A DNA stretch of 47,157 bases from UBA7657 sp049653045 (GCA_049653045.1 JBASFN010000185.1:1-47157); one strand, 5' to 3'. Counted from the first letter of the stretch, positions 8,292-15,691 are shown. Translations and numbers: made by a program. The notes: generated from the letters alone by a model not told the origin.

Positions 8292-9296
8292 TTAAACCTT
8301 ATAATAATCCCGATACCATTCAACCAATTTGGGCACGCCTTCTTTGATAGTAGTTTTAGGATTAAATCCGCTAACAGCGGTTGTTTCCGATACGTCGGCA
8401 TAGGTTTCCTTTACATCTCCTGCCTGCATATTTTTAAATTCTATCTGTGCCTTCCGACCTACTTCGTTTTCGATCACAGTTATAAAATCCATCAGACTTT
8501 CGCTGCGCGTATTACCAATATTCAACACGCGGTGCGGCGGCTTTCCTTCTTCAACAATCGGCGGCTTATCCAGTGTTGCCAGAACGCCCTCAACGATGTC
8601 GTCTATGTAGGTGAAGTCACGTTTCATATCACCCTTATTGAAGACTTCTATGGGTTTTCCTTCGATAATTGAGCGTGTAAAAATGAATGGTGCCATATCG
8701 GGACGCCCCCACGGGCCGTAGACGGTGAAAAACCTGAGACCCGTCTGTGGAATATTATAGAGATGCGCGTAAGCTTGGCTCATCAATTCATCAGCCCGTT
8801 TTGTGGCAGCATAGAGAGAAATTGGCAAATCTACAGGATCCTTAACCGAAAAAGGCAATTTTTTATTGCCCCCGTAAACCGATGACGAACTGGCATAAAC
8901 GAGATGCGTAAAATTTTCTGTATGGCGGCACATCTCCATGACCGTTAAATGTCCCATGCAATTGCTGGTTATATAAGCGTAGGGATTTTTCAGCGAGTAA
9001 CGCACGCCGGCTTGCGCCGCCAGATGTACAACGCGGCGGAAGGATCCGCGCTCCTGCCATAATTTTTCCATGCCTTCCTTATCAGCGATGTCCTGCTTAA
9101 CGAAAGTGAAGTGTTTAAAATTGGCAAGTTGCTTAAGCCGCGCCTCTTTCAGGGTTACATCGTAATAGTCATTCAAGTTATCAATGCCAACGACCGTTTC
9201 ACCGCGCCGGAGCAAGCGCGTGGCCGTATGAAAACCAATAAACCCGGCAGCACCGGTGACGAGAACGGGGTCTTTCCCAACAAAATCATAAGTCAT
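8292..9296 (-). CDS. UDP-glucuronate 4-epimerase-like NAD-dependent epimerase
   Basis: This 334-residue extended SDR closely resembles UDP-glucuronate 4-epimerases (LpsL/CapI type), which form UDP-galacturonate. It has VTGAAGFIGFH at 13-23, GIDNLNDYYDVTLK around 37-50 (a family hallmark), AAQAGVRYSLKNP, YASSSSVYGG with the catalytic serine, and Y162/K166 in LYAATKRADE. The block RFFTVYGPWGRPDMAPF is also typical. The substrate UDP-glucuronate would come from the UDP-glucose dehydrogenase encoded about 10 kb away. It is convergent with rfbA and divergent from queC. Confidence 0.88.
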   Translation of the reverse strand: MTYDFVGKDPVLVTGAAGFIGFHTATRLLRRGETVVGIDNLNDYYDVTLKEARLKQLANFKHFTFVKQDIADKEGMEKLWQERGSFRRVVHLAAQAGVRYSLKNPYAYITSNCMGHLTVMEMCRHTENFTHLVYASSSSVYGGNKKLPFSVKDPVDLPISLYAATKRADELMSQAYAHLYNIPQTGLRFFTVYGPWGRPDMAPFIFTRSIIEGKPIEVFNKGDMKRDFTYIDDIVEGVLATLDKPPIVEEGKPPHRVLNIGNTRSESLMDFITVIENEVGRKAQIEFKNMQAGDVKETYADVSETTAVSGFNPKTTIKEGVPKLVEWYRDYYKV

Positions 9297-9377
9297 TGTT
9301 TTTGAAACCTTATTTTTCTATCTTTCTATACCGCACACCGATCATAAAAACAAATCTTCTCTTTTTTGCCGGGTTTA

Positions 9378-9386
9378 TGCTATAGA
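9378..9386 (+). promoter_or_regulatory. Putative extended -10 promoter of the queCDEF operon
   Basis: TGCTATAGA matches an extended -10 element (TG-N-TATAAT-like). No good -35 hexamer lies 17 bases upstream. Transcription would begin near 9393, which leaves the whole preQ1 aptamer at 9410 inside the 5' leader. The position is inferred. Confidence 0.4.
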
Positions 9387-9409
9387 AACCCCGCCTGTAA
9401 TAACGCAAG

Positions 9410-9443
9410 CCCGGTCGCAGCCTACCCGGTTAAAAACAAGGAA
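9410..9443 (+). promoter_or_regulatory. PreQ1-I riboswitch (compact, translational type)
   Basis: The sequence CCCGG-UCGCAG-CCUA-CCCGG-UUAAAAACAAGG follows the class I preQ1 aptamer layout: a short P1 helix (CCGG with CCGG), a UCGCAG loop, then an A-rich tail that folds back as a pseudoknot. It closely resembles the well-known minimal Thermoanaerobacter aptamer, which has the same UCGCAG loop and an A-rich tail ending in CAAGG. The tail contains the queC Shine-Dalgarno (AAGGAA, 9438-9443), 7 bases before the GTG start. Binding of preQ1 should therefore block translation of queC and, through coupling, the rest of the operon. Confidence 0.9.
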
Positions 9444-9450
9444 ACCAAGA

Positions 9451-10155
9451 GTGAAAACTATCGTCGTTTGTTCCGGCGGACTTGATTCCGTTACCCTCGC
9501 CTATAAATGCGCGCGGGAGGGTGGGCTATCCTGCCTTATCTCCTTTGATTACGGCCAACGCCATAAAAAAGAGCTTGATTTTGCAACACTGGCGGCTCAA
9601 AGGCTTAACATCCCCCACAGCACTATAGACATTGCCTCAATAGGGGCGCAGCTTTCGGGGTCGGCCCTCACGGATGCCGTTGAGGTCCCCGACGGGCATT
9701 ATGCCGAGGAGTCTATGAAAGTTACCGTCGTTCCCAACCGCAACGCCATTATGCTCTCCATCGCCTATGGTATCGCCTCGGCGCAGAAGGCGGACAGGGT
9801 GGCGGCGGCGTTTCACGGGGGGGATCATTTCATCTATCCCGATTGCCGCCCGCCCTTTGTCGCCGCGTTCGAGACCATGCAGCGTCATGCCCTCGAAGGA
9901 TTATCGGACATCTCCCTTTATACGCCGTTTTTGACCGTGACGAAGGCGCAGATTGTGGCCGAGGGCGCGGCTCTTGGCGTTCCCTTTAGCAAAACATGGT
10001 CGTGTTATAAGGGCGGCACACAACACTGTGGGCGATGCGGGACTTGCGTCGAACGACGTGAAGCCTTTCACCTTGCAAAAGTCAATGACCCCACGACCTA
10101 TGCCGATCCCGATTTCTGGGCGGGGGCTATCAAAAAATCAACCACAGGAGTTTAA
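9451..10155 (+). CDS. queC: 7-cyano-7-deazaguanine synthase
   Basis: This 234-residue ATP-dependent enzyme converts 7-carboxy-7-deazaguanine to preQ0 in queuosine synthesis. The PP-loop motif SGGLDSVT lies at residues 8-15. The C-terminal zinc site is C185, C193, C196 and C199 in CYKGGTQHCGRCGTC. VVPNRNAIMLSIAYGIA and CRPPFVAAFE are further family blocks. The start is GTG at 9451, 7 bases after the Shine-Dalgarno embedded in the preQ1 aptamer. It is the first gene of a four-gene operon covering the path from GTP-derived intermediates to preQ1. Confidence 0.97.
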   Translation: MKTIVVCSGGLDSVTLAYKCAREGGLSCLISFDYGQRHKKELDFATLAAQRLNIPHSTIDIASIGAQLSGSALTDAVEVPDGHYAEESMKVTVVPNRNAIMLSIAYGIASAQKADRVAAAFHGGDHFIYPDCRPPFVAAFETMQRHALEGLSDISLYTPFLTVTKAQIVAEGAALGVPFSKTWSCYKGGTQHCGRCGTCVERREAFHLAKVNDPTTYADPDFWAGAIKKSTTGV

Positions 10156-10156
10156 T

Positions 10157-10513
10157 ATGTACCGCATTGCCAAGAGCTATCATTTTTCCGCGTCGCATAT
10201 CCTGAAAGGGTTGCCTGCTGACCATCCCTGCTCCCGGATGCATGGGCATAACTATGTCGTCGAGGTGGAATTGCAATCCCCAACGCTCGATAAAAATAAC
10301 TTTGTGCGCGATTATCGGGAACTTGATGAACTGAAAAATTATATCGACGAAACGCTGGATCACCGCCATTTGAATGATGTTCTGGGCGACGACTTCACCA
10401 CTGCCGAATGCGTGGCAAAGTTTTTTTATGACTGGTGCAAGGCGCGTTGGGCGGAGGTGTCCGCCGTGCGTGTGTCTGAAACACCGCGTAGCTGGGCAGA
10501 ATACAGGCCATGA
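10157..10513 (+). CDS. queD: 6-carboxy-5,6,7,8-tetrahydropterin synthase
   Basis: This 118-residue member of the 6-pyruvoyltetrahydropterin synthase family converts dihydroneopterin triphosphate to carboxytetrahydropterin. The zinc-binding histidines are in FSASHIL and MHGHNY, the catalytic Cys precedes them in CSRMHGH, and the Asp/His pair is in LDHRHLND. The C-terminal substrate-binding Glu is in VSETPRSWAEY. The true start is the ATG at 10157, one base after the queC stop and 6 bases after AGGAG; longer in-frame readings into queC are not supported. The end overlaps queE by 4 bases (ATGA). Confidence 0.96.
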   Translation: MYRIAKSYHFSASHILKGLPADHPCSRMHGHNYVVEVELQSPTLDKNNFVRDYRELDELKNYIDETLDHRHLNDVLGDDFTTAECVAKFFYDWCKARWAEVSAVRVSETPRSWAEYRP

Positions 10514-11211
10514 TCCGTATCAGCGAAATATTCGGCCCCACCATCCAGGGCGAAGGCGCATTGATCGGCCAGCCAACCGTGTTCGTTCGGACGGGCGGGT
10601 GCGATTATCGTTGCTCGTGGTGCGATACGCTGCATGCGGTTGATTCTGAATACCGCCATGGTTGGAAGCCGATGAACGCGGAGGGAATTTTTGCGCAGGT
10701 TGAAAAACTCTCCGGCGGCCAGCCAATCATGGTTTCCCTGTCGGGCGGAAACCCGGCTATCCAGCCTTTGAAACCCCTCTTGGATCTCGGTCATGCACAT
10801 GGCTATTCCTTCGCGCTGGAAACACAAGGCTCTATCGCGCAGGACTGGTTTTCCGATCTCGATGTCCTAACCTTAAGCCCCAAGCCACCTTCAAGCGGGA
10901 TGACAACCGATTGGAAAAAGTTTGAGGATTGCCTGAAGGCGGCAAGGGAAAAACCTAAAGCCGCCCTTAAAATTGTCGTGTTTGACGATGCTGATTTCGA
11001 CTATGCGAAAGAGGCGTCGGCGCGGTATCAGCACTTGCCCTTATACTTACAACCCGGCAACTCCGCCCTGCCGCCTGCTCAAATCAACAATGAAACACTG
11101 GCGGGACGGATGCGCTGGCTGACGGATAAAACTTTGAACGCTGGTTTATTTCATGCAACCATTCTCCCGCAGCTTCACGTGATGCTATGGGGCAACAAAA
11201 GAGGTGTTTAG
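10510..11211 (+). CDS. queE: 7-carboxy-7-deazaguanine synthase (radical SAM)
   Basis: This 233-residue radical SAM enzyme contracts carboxytetrahydropterin to 7-carboxy-7-deazaguanine. Its iron-sulfur cysteines are C31, C35 and C38 in CDYRCSWC, the standard CX3CX2C motif. The N-terminus EIFGPTIQGEGALIGQPTVFVR is diagnostic of QueE, and VSLSGGNPAIQP is the SAM-binding GGxP-like block. It overlaps the queD end by 4 bases and abuts queF with no gap, so all four genes are likely co-translated. Confidence 0.97.
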   Translation: MIRISEIFGPTIQGEGALIGQPTVFVRTGGCDYRCSWCDTLHAVDSEYRHGWKPMNAEGIFAQVEKLSGGQPIMVSLSGGNPAIQPLKPLLDLGHAHGYSFALETQGSIAQDWFSDLDVLTLSPKPPSSGMTTDWKKFEDCLKAAREKPKAALKIVVFDDADFDYAKEASARYQHLPLYLQPGNSALPPAQINNETLAGRMRWLTDKTLNAGLFHATILPQLHVMLWGNKRGV

Positions 11212-11679
11212 ATGACCGACAAGACAATTTACGATGGCCTGACGCAATTGGGCGCAAAAATAGATCTGCCGCAATCGCCAGAAGATGCGACATTAGAGCG
11301 TGTGCCCAACCCGCAGAAGGGCACGAATTATCTCGTGCGGTTTACAGCGCCGGAGTTTACGTCGCTCTGCCCCATCACGGGAGCACCGGATTTCGCGCAT
11401 TTGATGATTGATTATGTGCCGCGTCATTTCCTGATCGAAAGCAAATCGCTGAAGCTGTTTTTGGGATCGTTCCGCAATCACGGGGCATTCCATGAAGATT
11501 GCACCGTGTCCATCGCCAAGCGGCTGGTCGAGTGCACCGAGCCGGTGTGGCTCAGAATCGGCGGATACTGGTATCCTAGAGGAGGCATTCCTATTGATGT
11601 CTTTTTCCAGACTGGACCGATTCCAGAAGATGTCTGGGTTCCGGATCAAGGTGTGCCGCCATACCGGGGGCGAGGCTAG
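11212..11679 (+). CDS. queF: NADPH-dependent 7-cyano-7-deazaguanine reductase
   Basis: This 155-residue QueF of the short, unimodular type reduces the nitrile of preQ0 to the aminomethyl group of preQ1. The catalytic Cys53 and Asp60 are in FTSLCPITGAPDFAHL, and the NADPH-binding motif ESKSLKLF is followed by FRNHGAFHEDC. The product of this enzyme is the ligand of the riboswitch at the head of the operon, which gives end-product feedback. The start directly follows the queE stop. The last 4 bases overlap the end of the convergent pyrC. Confidence 0.97.
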   Translation: MTDKTIYDGLTQLGAKIDLPQSPEDATLERVPNPQKGTNYLVRFTAPEFTSLCPITGAPDFAHLMIDYVPRHFLIESKSLKLFLGSFRNHGAFHEDCTVSIAKRLVECTEPVWLRIGGYWYPRGGIPIDVFFQTGPIPEDVWVPDQGVPPYRGRG

Positions 11680-12791
11680 ACAATCACCCGCCACGGCACC
11701 ATCGCCGCTTTTCCTTCGTCGGCCATGCCGACGGGAAGGGGGACAATGCGCTCGTCGCCTACCTGTAAGGATTTTACTTCCGTTTCGATTTTCTGGAGGA
11801 CGAATGTTTCTTTTGCAACGGGCAGGCCGTAAAATTCAGGGCCGTTGGTGCAAAGGAATTTTTTGAACATCGCAAGCCCCGCCTCGCTACCCAGATTGAT
11901 TCCGGCTTTCTCAAAAGCAATCGCATATAATTGCGGGGCGATGCCGCCCGTGTAGCATCCGGCGGCGCAACCGCAATCGGTGGCTTTTTTCGTGTGCGGG
12001 GCGCTGTCGGTTCCGGCGAAGAATTTTTTATTGTCTGGCGCAGTAACCGCCGCCCACAAGGCCAGCCTGTCTTCCTCAAATTTGAGCAAGGGCAAGCAAT
12101 AGAGATGGTATTTTAGCCCTCGCAGCAAATGCCCGACCGTATAAATCAAATGTTGCGGCGTGACGGTGGCCGCGACCGTACCCGGCGCGCTTTCGATGAA
12201 TTCCGCCGCAACCTTGGTCGTCACATGCTCGCCGACGATTTTCAGGTTGGGGAATTTCTCGACGGCGCGGGGCAGACGTTCACGGTAAAATATTTCCTCG
12301 GCGTTCATGCCACGCCCGAAATATTTCACCGCGTCCAGCCCGTGTTCCTCGCCGTGGATATTCATGATAACCCCTGCCCGCTCCATCGCCGAGAAAACCC
12401 CGTTATCGATGAAGGTCTGGAAGGGTGCGCCGAACTCGGCTCCGGTTGTGCCGTGTGGGGGATAGTATTTGCAGGCCTTTAAAACCCCGATCCTTGCCCC
12501 CTCCTCGATCATGGCAGGCGTGGTGGCGGCGGTCAGGTAGAGCGGCACGATTACGCTCCCAAACCTGTCCCCTCCGGCGTTTTTCAGCATTTCCGCGTAT
12601 TCCTCGATGCTCCAGCACTCGGCGGGGTCTTTTTTAAAGACCTTGGCGACAGGGGGCTTTGTATTGGGCATAGCAAGGATCCCCGCGCAGCCCATGGCCA
12701 GATGATCGGCAATCAAGGGCTTTATAAGCTCCGCCTGCCGGAAATGGGCGTGGAGATCATACCATTTTGGGAGTTCAAGGTGCTGGATCAT
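11676..12791 (-). CDS. pyrC: Dihydroorotase (type II, PyrC)
   Basis: This 371-residue zinc amidohydrolase cyclises N-carbamoyl-aspartate to dihydroorotate in pyrimidine synthesis. The metal ligands H14 and H16 and substrate-binding R18 are in YDLHAHFRQ. MPNTKPP is the usual type II loop, HGEEHG holds a metal histidine, and GTDSAPHTK contains the catalytic Asp. The length and the C-terminal block CYTGGIAPQLYAIAFEKAG fit the E. coli PyrC-like class. It is convergent with queF and divergent from the polyamine leader, so its promoter must lie in 12792-12950. Confidence 0.94.
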   Translation of the reverse strand: MIQHLELPKWYDLHAHFRQAELIKPLIADHLAMGCAGILAMPNTKPPVAKVFKKDPAECWSIEEYAEMLKNAGGDRFGSVIVPLYLTAATTPAMIEEGARIGVLKACKYYPPHGTTGAEFGAPFQTFIDNGVFSAMERAGVIMNIHGEEHGLDAVKYFGRGMNAEEIFYRERLPRAVEKFPNLKIVGEHVTTKVAAEFIESAPGTVAATVTPQHLIYTVGHLLRGLKYHLYCLPLLKFEEDRLALWAAVTAPDNKKFFAGTDSAPHTKKATDCGCAAGCYTGGIAPQLYAIAFEKAGINLGSEAGLAMFKKFLCTNGPEFYGLPVAKETFVLQKIETEVKSLQVGDERIVPLPVGMADEGKAAMVPWRVIV

Positions 12792-12911
12792 GGGTCTTTT
12801 ATAGGCGTGAAATCGGTTATTTTCAACTGCGAGAGTTTTTGCGCCTCTCCGCTTCTTAACAAGGCCTTAAGCTCCTTTGAAAATTTTCTCGGATAATTGT
12901 AAAATTTCTTA

Positions 12912-12937
12912 TTGCTTTCCTGAAAAAATGTTATATT
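12912..12937 (+). promoter_or_regulatory. Putative promoter of the polyamine operon leader
   Basis: TTGCTT (12912-12917) and TATATT (12932-12937) resemble sigma-70 -35 and -10 boxes, but the 14-base spacing is short. Transcription would start near 12944, just before the structured leader. The AT-rich stretch upstream also holds GAAAATTTTC (12879-12888) and AAATTTCT (12902-12909). The latter recurs in the dyad region before the S24 repressor gene. Confidence 0.35.
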
Positions 12938-13056
12938 AACAGCAGACGCACGTGCCGAGGGCCCCCTCTGGTTTTTACCAGGCATGGTTATGCAACGGCG
13001 TAGACATTTTTGAACTGGGGCGAATGGATCCCCGAGGCTTTGAAAGGGTTTACGTG

Positions 13057-13149
13057 ATGAAGAAAGTTGTTGCAGCGAAGCGGGGCCGCTTAATGTCCTC
13101 CATTCTATCTGTCTATTCTCCTTCAACCGTACTGGAAACCATCCGGTAA
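13057..13149 (+). CDS. Putative 30-residue leader peptide of the polyamine operon
   Basis: The ORF starts with ATG at 13057, 8 bases after AAAGGG (13043-13048), and ends with TAA at 13147-13149. The peptide begins MKKVVAAKRGRLMSS and ends in VLETIR, so it is basic and Arg/Lys-rich at both ends. Codons 21-24 overlap the anti-Shine-Dalgarno segment at 13119-13126, and the stop lies 9 bases before the large hairpin. The frame is open further upstream, but no better start was seen. It is too short for homology reading. The call rests on its ribosome site, its place in the leader and its overlap with the regulatory helix. Confidence 0.5.
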   Translation: MKKVVAAKRGRLMSSILSVYSPSTVLETIR

Positions 13150-13243
13150 CCGCTGTTCCCTGCTCCCTTTCGCAAAGGAGCGGGTGACCTCTTATTGGGC
13201 TAGCGACAGCCCGGTACAGACTATTTTTTCCGGTTTTAAGATT

Positions 13244-13251
13244 TTGAAGGA
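13244..13251 (+). promoter_or_regulatory. Sequestered ribosome binding site of the decarboxylase gene
   Basis: TTGAAGGA holds the AAGGA Shine-Dalgarno, 10 bases before the ATG at 13262. All 8 bases are complementary to TCCTTCAA at 13119-13126 inside the leader ORF. Formation of this long-range helix would hide the ribosome site; a ribosome sitting on 13119-13126 would free it. Confidence 0.6.
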
Positions 13252-13261
13252 TTTTTAAGAG

Positions 13262-14482
13262 ATGACCAAGATTTATTCATTGAACAATGCGGCGCTGTCC
13301 CGCTCAGACGTTACCGAGGGTTATAACTCGGTTGATGAGCTTGTCGCGGCTGTGCGCCCAAGCCGCCCTCTCTATGTCCTGTGGCCGGAAAGAATTGCCG
13401 ACGCAGCCAAGGATTTTCTTGATAACTTCCCCGGCGAGGCCATGTTTGCCGTTAAAACCAACCCGGAAGAGGCGGTTCTTCGCGCCCTATACCAGAACGG
13501 GATCAAAAGCTTTGATGCTGCCTCGATCGAGGAGGTTCGTCTTGTTCGCAAAATCTCCCGCAAGGCGCGCATTTACTTCATGCACCCGGTCAAATCGCCC
13601 GAGGCCATCCGAGAGGCCTACACCCAATACGGCGTGCGCGACTTCGTTCTCGATTCCGAGGACGAGTTGTTCAAAATCGTCCGCGAAACAGAGTTGGCCT
13701 CCGACCTCAATCTTTATGTGCGCCTTGCCCTGCCCCGCAACGGCAAGTCGGCCATCGACTTTTCCTCGAAATTCGGTGCCAGCCCGGACGAGGCCATGAA
13801 ACTGCTGAAATCCTCGCGGCCTGTAGCCCAGCGTCTCGGTTTGTCCTTCCATGTTGGAACGCAAACCATAGACCCGGCTGCCTATGCCCGCGCCGTAGAC
13901 AAAGCTGCCGCCGTGATCCGCAGAAGCGGCGTCACGGTCGATGTTCTGGACGTTGGCGGCGGTTTCCCCGTCCGTTATGACGACAGCGTGCCCTCGGTAG
14001 CGTCTTGCGTTACTGCCCTTAAAGGTGCGCTGGCGAAAAACCGCCTTGAATCCATGCCCCTAATTGCCGAACCTGGGCGCGTTCTTGTGGCTGAAAGCGG
14101 CTCTCTGATTGCCCGCGTGGAACTCCGCAAGGGCAATACGTTATACCTGAACGATGGCACGTATGGCGGCCTGTTCGATGCTGGGCCCCTGCTCAAAACC
14201 CGTTTCCCGGTGCGCGCCTTGCGCGTAGGCGGGGCATTCGAACAGCCCGAATTGGCTCCGTTCCGCTTCGCAGGCCCAACCTGCGACTCCCTCGATGTGA
14301 TGGAGGGGCCATTTATGCTGCCCCTTGATACCGAGATGGGTGACTGGATCGAGATTTCTAATCTTGGAGCTTACAGCCGTTCACTCCGTACGAATTTTAA
14401 TGGATTCGGCGGCTCGGACTTGCTATGTCTTTACAGCGAAGGCAAAGTGCCCTCGAAAAGAAGAATTGTAAAAAGCGCATAA
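13262..14482 (+). CDS. PLP-dependent decarboxylase, ornithine/arginine type (alanine racemase fold)
   Basis: This 406-residue member of the fold III decarboxylases is related to eukaryotic ornithine decarboxylase. The PLP lysine is K65 in FAVKTNPE. H197 stacks on PLP in SFHVGTQT, GGGFP at 232-236 binds the phosphate, and EPGR at 270-273 contacts the pyridine. The active-site C341-D342 are in GPTCDSLD. These support ornithine decarboxylase activity. The linkage to agmatine deiminase and N-carbamoylputrescine amidase downstream suggests that arginine could instead be the substrate. Fold III arginine decarboxylases that arose from this family are known. Carboxynorspermidine decarboxylase is less likely given the GPTCDSLD motif. 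The leader before it points to polyamine- or amino-acid-dependent control. Confidence 0.88.
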   Translation: MTKIYSLNNAALSRSDVTEGYNSVDELVAAVRPSRPLYVLWPERIADAAKDFLDNFPGEAMFAVKTNPEEAVLRALYQNGIKSFDAASIEEVRLVRKISRKARIYFMHPVKSPEAIREAYTQYGVRDFVLDSEDELFKIVRETELASDLNLYVRLALPRNGKSAIDFSSKFGASPDEAMKLLKSSRPVAQRLGLSFHVGTQTIDPAAYARAVDKAAAVIRRSGVTVDVLDVGGGFPVRYDDSVPSVASCVTALKGALAKNRLESMPLIAEPGRVLVAESGSLIARVELRKGNTLYLNDGTYGGLFDAGPLLKTRFPVRALRVGGAFEQPELAPFRFAGPTCDSLDVMEGPFMLPLDTEMGDWIEISNLGAYSRSLRTNFNGFGGSDLLCLYSEGKVPSKRRIVKSA

Positions 14483-14509
14483 TTACCTTGTATGTGATTG
14501 ATCCGTCTC

Positions 14510-14525
14510 TCCCGCACAGGCGGGA
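14510..14525 (+). repeat. Short palindrome between decarboxylase and DHS-like genes
   Basis: TCCCGC and GCGGGA around ACAG form a 6-bp hairpin in the 68-base gap. Its core resembles the half-palindromes of the dispersed repeats at 15612 and 28167, so it may be a degraded copy. No T-run follows, so termination is not indicated. Confidence 0.35.
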
Positions 14526-14550
14526 AGGGTGTGAATTGGAGAAAAAGACC

Positions 14551-15603
14551 ATGACCAAAGCCACTAAAAAAGTTACCAGCAACCGGAAGGCGGAACTGCT
14601 ATCCAAAACGGTTGAACACATCGACATCAAATCGTTCGATGCGCGCCCGATTGTTGAATCCATGGGCAAGATGTCCTTTACGTCCCGGGATCTTGCGCGT
14701 GCGACCGACATTTACAACATGATGCTGGAGGACAAAGACTGCTCCATCATCCTGACCGTGGCGGGTTCCACGTCTGCGGGCGGCTGCATGAATTTGTACG
14801 CCGACCTGCTGGAGAACAACATGATCGACTGCATCGTCGCCACAGGCGCGACGATCGTTGATATGGATTTCTTTGAAGGTCTTGGCTTTAAACATTATCA
14901 AGCCTCTGACACGGTGGATGACCGCGAATTGCGCGACCTCTACATCGACCGGATTTACGACACCTATATCGACGAGGAAGACCTCCAGAACTGCGACCAC
15001 ACGATTCTTGAGATTGCCAACTCCCTTGAACCCCGCGCCTATTCCAGCCGCGAGTTCATCAAGGAGATGGGGAAATATCTTGTAAAACACGGCAAGAAAA
15101 ACAACTCGCTGGTGAAGCTGGCCTATGAGAAAAACGTGCCGATCTTCTGCCCAGCTTTTACGGATTCGTCGGCGGGCTTTGGCCTTGTGAAGCATCAGGT
15201 CGATAATCCGAAGAAACACATGACCATCGATTCCATTGCCGATTTCCGCGAACTGACGGATCTTAAGATCCATGCGGGGACCACTGGCCTGATGATGATC
15301 GGCGGCGGCGTGCCGAAGAACTTCACGCAGGACACGGTTGTTTGCGCTGAAATTTTGGGACATGAAGATGTCGCCATGCACAAATACGCCGTACAGATTA
15401 CCGTCGCCGATGTGCGCGATGGGGCTTGCTCGTCATCCACGCTGAAAGAGGCGTGCTCGTGGGGCAAGGTTGATGTCACCTATGAACAAATGGTGTTCGC
15501 CGAGGCGGGCAGCGTTCTGCCCCTCATCGCGTCCTCCGCCTATCACAAGGGCGCATGGAAAAAACGCAAAAAATGGGAACTGGCGAAGGTTTTTGAGAGT
15601 TAA
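14551..15603 (+). CDS. Deoxyhypusine synthase-like protein (possible homospermidine synthase)
   Basis: This 350-residue homologue of deoxyhypusine synthase keeps the active-site segment EACSWGK, whose K306 corresponds to the lysine that carries the aminobutyl intermediate. NAD-site blocks are TVAGSTSAGG and IVATGATIVD at the N-side and IHAGTTGLMMIGGGVPKNF later. Bacteria lack eIF5A, and several bacterial members instead make homospermidine from putrescine, so that role is the best inference here beside putrescine-forming genes. The start ATG at 14551 follows GGAG (14538-14541); an upstream in-frame ATG at 14425 lies within the decarboxylase gene and is unlikely. Confidence 0.9.
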   Translation: MTKATKKVTSNRKAELLSKTVEHIDIKSFDARPIVESMGKMSFTSRDLARATDIYNMMLEDKDCSIILTVAGSTSAGGCMNLYADLLENNMIDCIVATGATIVDMDFFEGLGFKHYQASDTVDDRELRDLYIDRIYDTYIDEEDLQNCDHTILEIANSLEPRAYSSREFIKEMGKYLVKHGKKNNSLVKLAYEKNVPIFCPAFTDSSAGFGLVKHQVDNPKKHMTIDSIADFRELTDLKIHAGTTGLMMIGGGVPKNFTQDTVVCAEILGHEDVAMHKYAVQITVADVRDGACSSSTLKEACSWGKVDVTYEQMVFAEAGSVLPLIASSAYHKGAWKKRKKWELAKVFES

Positions 15604-15611
15604 TACACATT

Positions 15612-15673
15612 CGTCATGCCCGCGAAGGCGGGCATCCGGCTTTTGCCAGACCCCCGCCTTCGCGGGGGTGACG
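15612..15673. repeat. Dispersed palindromic repeat, copy 1
   Basis: This 62-base element sits between the DHS-like gene and aguA. It opens with CGTCATGCCCGCGAAGGCGG and closes with CGCCTTCGCGGGGGTGACG, so each half is a small hairpin and the two ends (CGTCA and TGACG) are themselves complementary. Similar elements occur at 26497-26612 and 28167-28245. The layout fits the REP/palindromic intergenic repeats common in proteobacteria. Confidence 0.75.
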
Positions 15674-15691
15674 TTTTGAGGGGGTCACAAG

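Larger units (their letters stand above)
12943..13261 (+). ncRNA. Structured 5' leader of the decarboxylase gene (speF-leader-like position)
   Basis: This ~320-base leader separates the promoter region from the decarboxylase start and is full of hairpins. They are CTGG/CCAG (12968-12981), GGGG/CCCC (13017-13033), AAGCG/CGCTT (13078-13091), a ~12-bp stem at 13159-13183 and GGGCT/AGCCC (13197-13212). UCCUUCAA (13119-13126) pairs perfectly with UUGAAGGA (13244-13251), which contains the decarboxylase Shine-Dalgarno, and encloses the last two hairpins. A 30-codon ORF runs through the first strand of that helix. A speF leader RNA family is known upstream of alphaproteobacterial ornithine decarboxylase genes. 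Membership is likely from position, but I could not test it. Confidence 0.65.

Noticed and set aside
13017..13060. GGGGCGAATGGAT resembles the 5' end of tmRNA (ssrA)
   Set aside because: No tRNA-like acceptor half, no CCA end and no typical alphaproteobacterial tag reading frame was found nearby; the sequence is better explained as part of the decarboxylase leader.
12788..13126. Minus-strand ORF of 112 codons whose stop overlaps the pyrC start
   Set aside because: It runs antisense through the structured polyamine leader, has no ribosome site, and its composition does not look protein-like. The ATGA overlap with pyrC is probably chance.
14599..15381. Minus-strand open frame of 260 codons
   Set aside because: Antisense to the DHS-like gene, which has clear family motifs; a His/Arg/Val-rich shadow.
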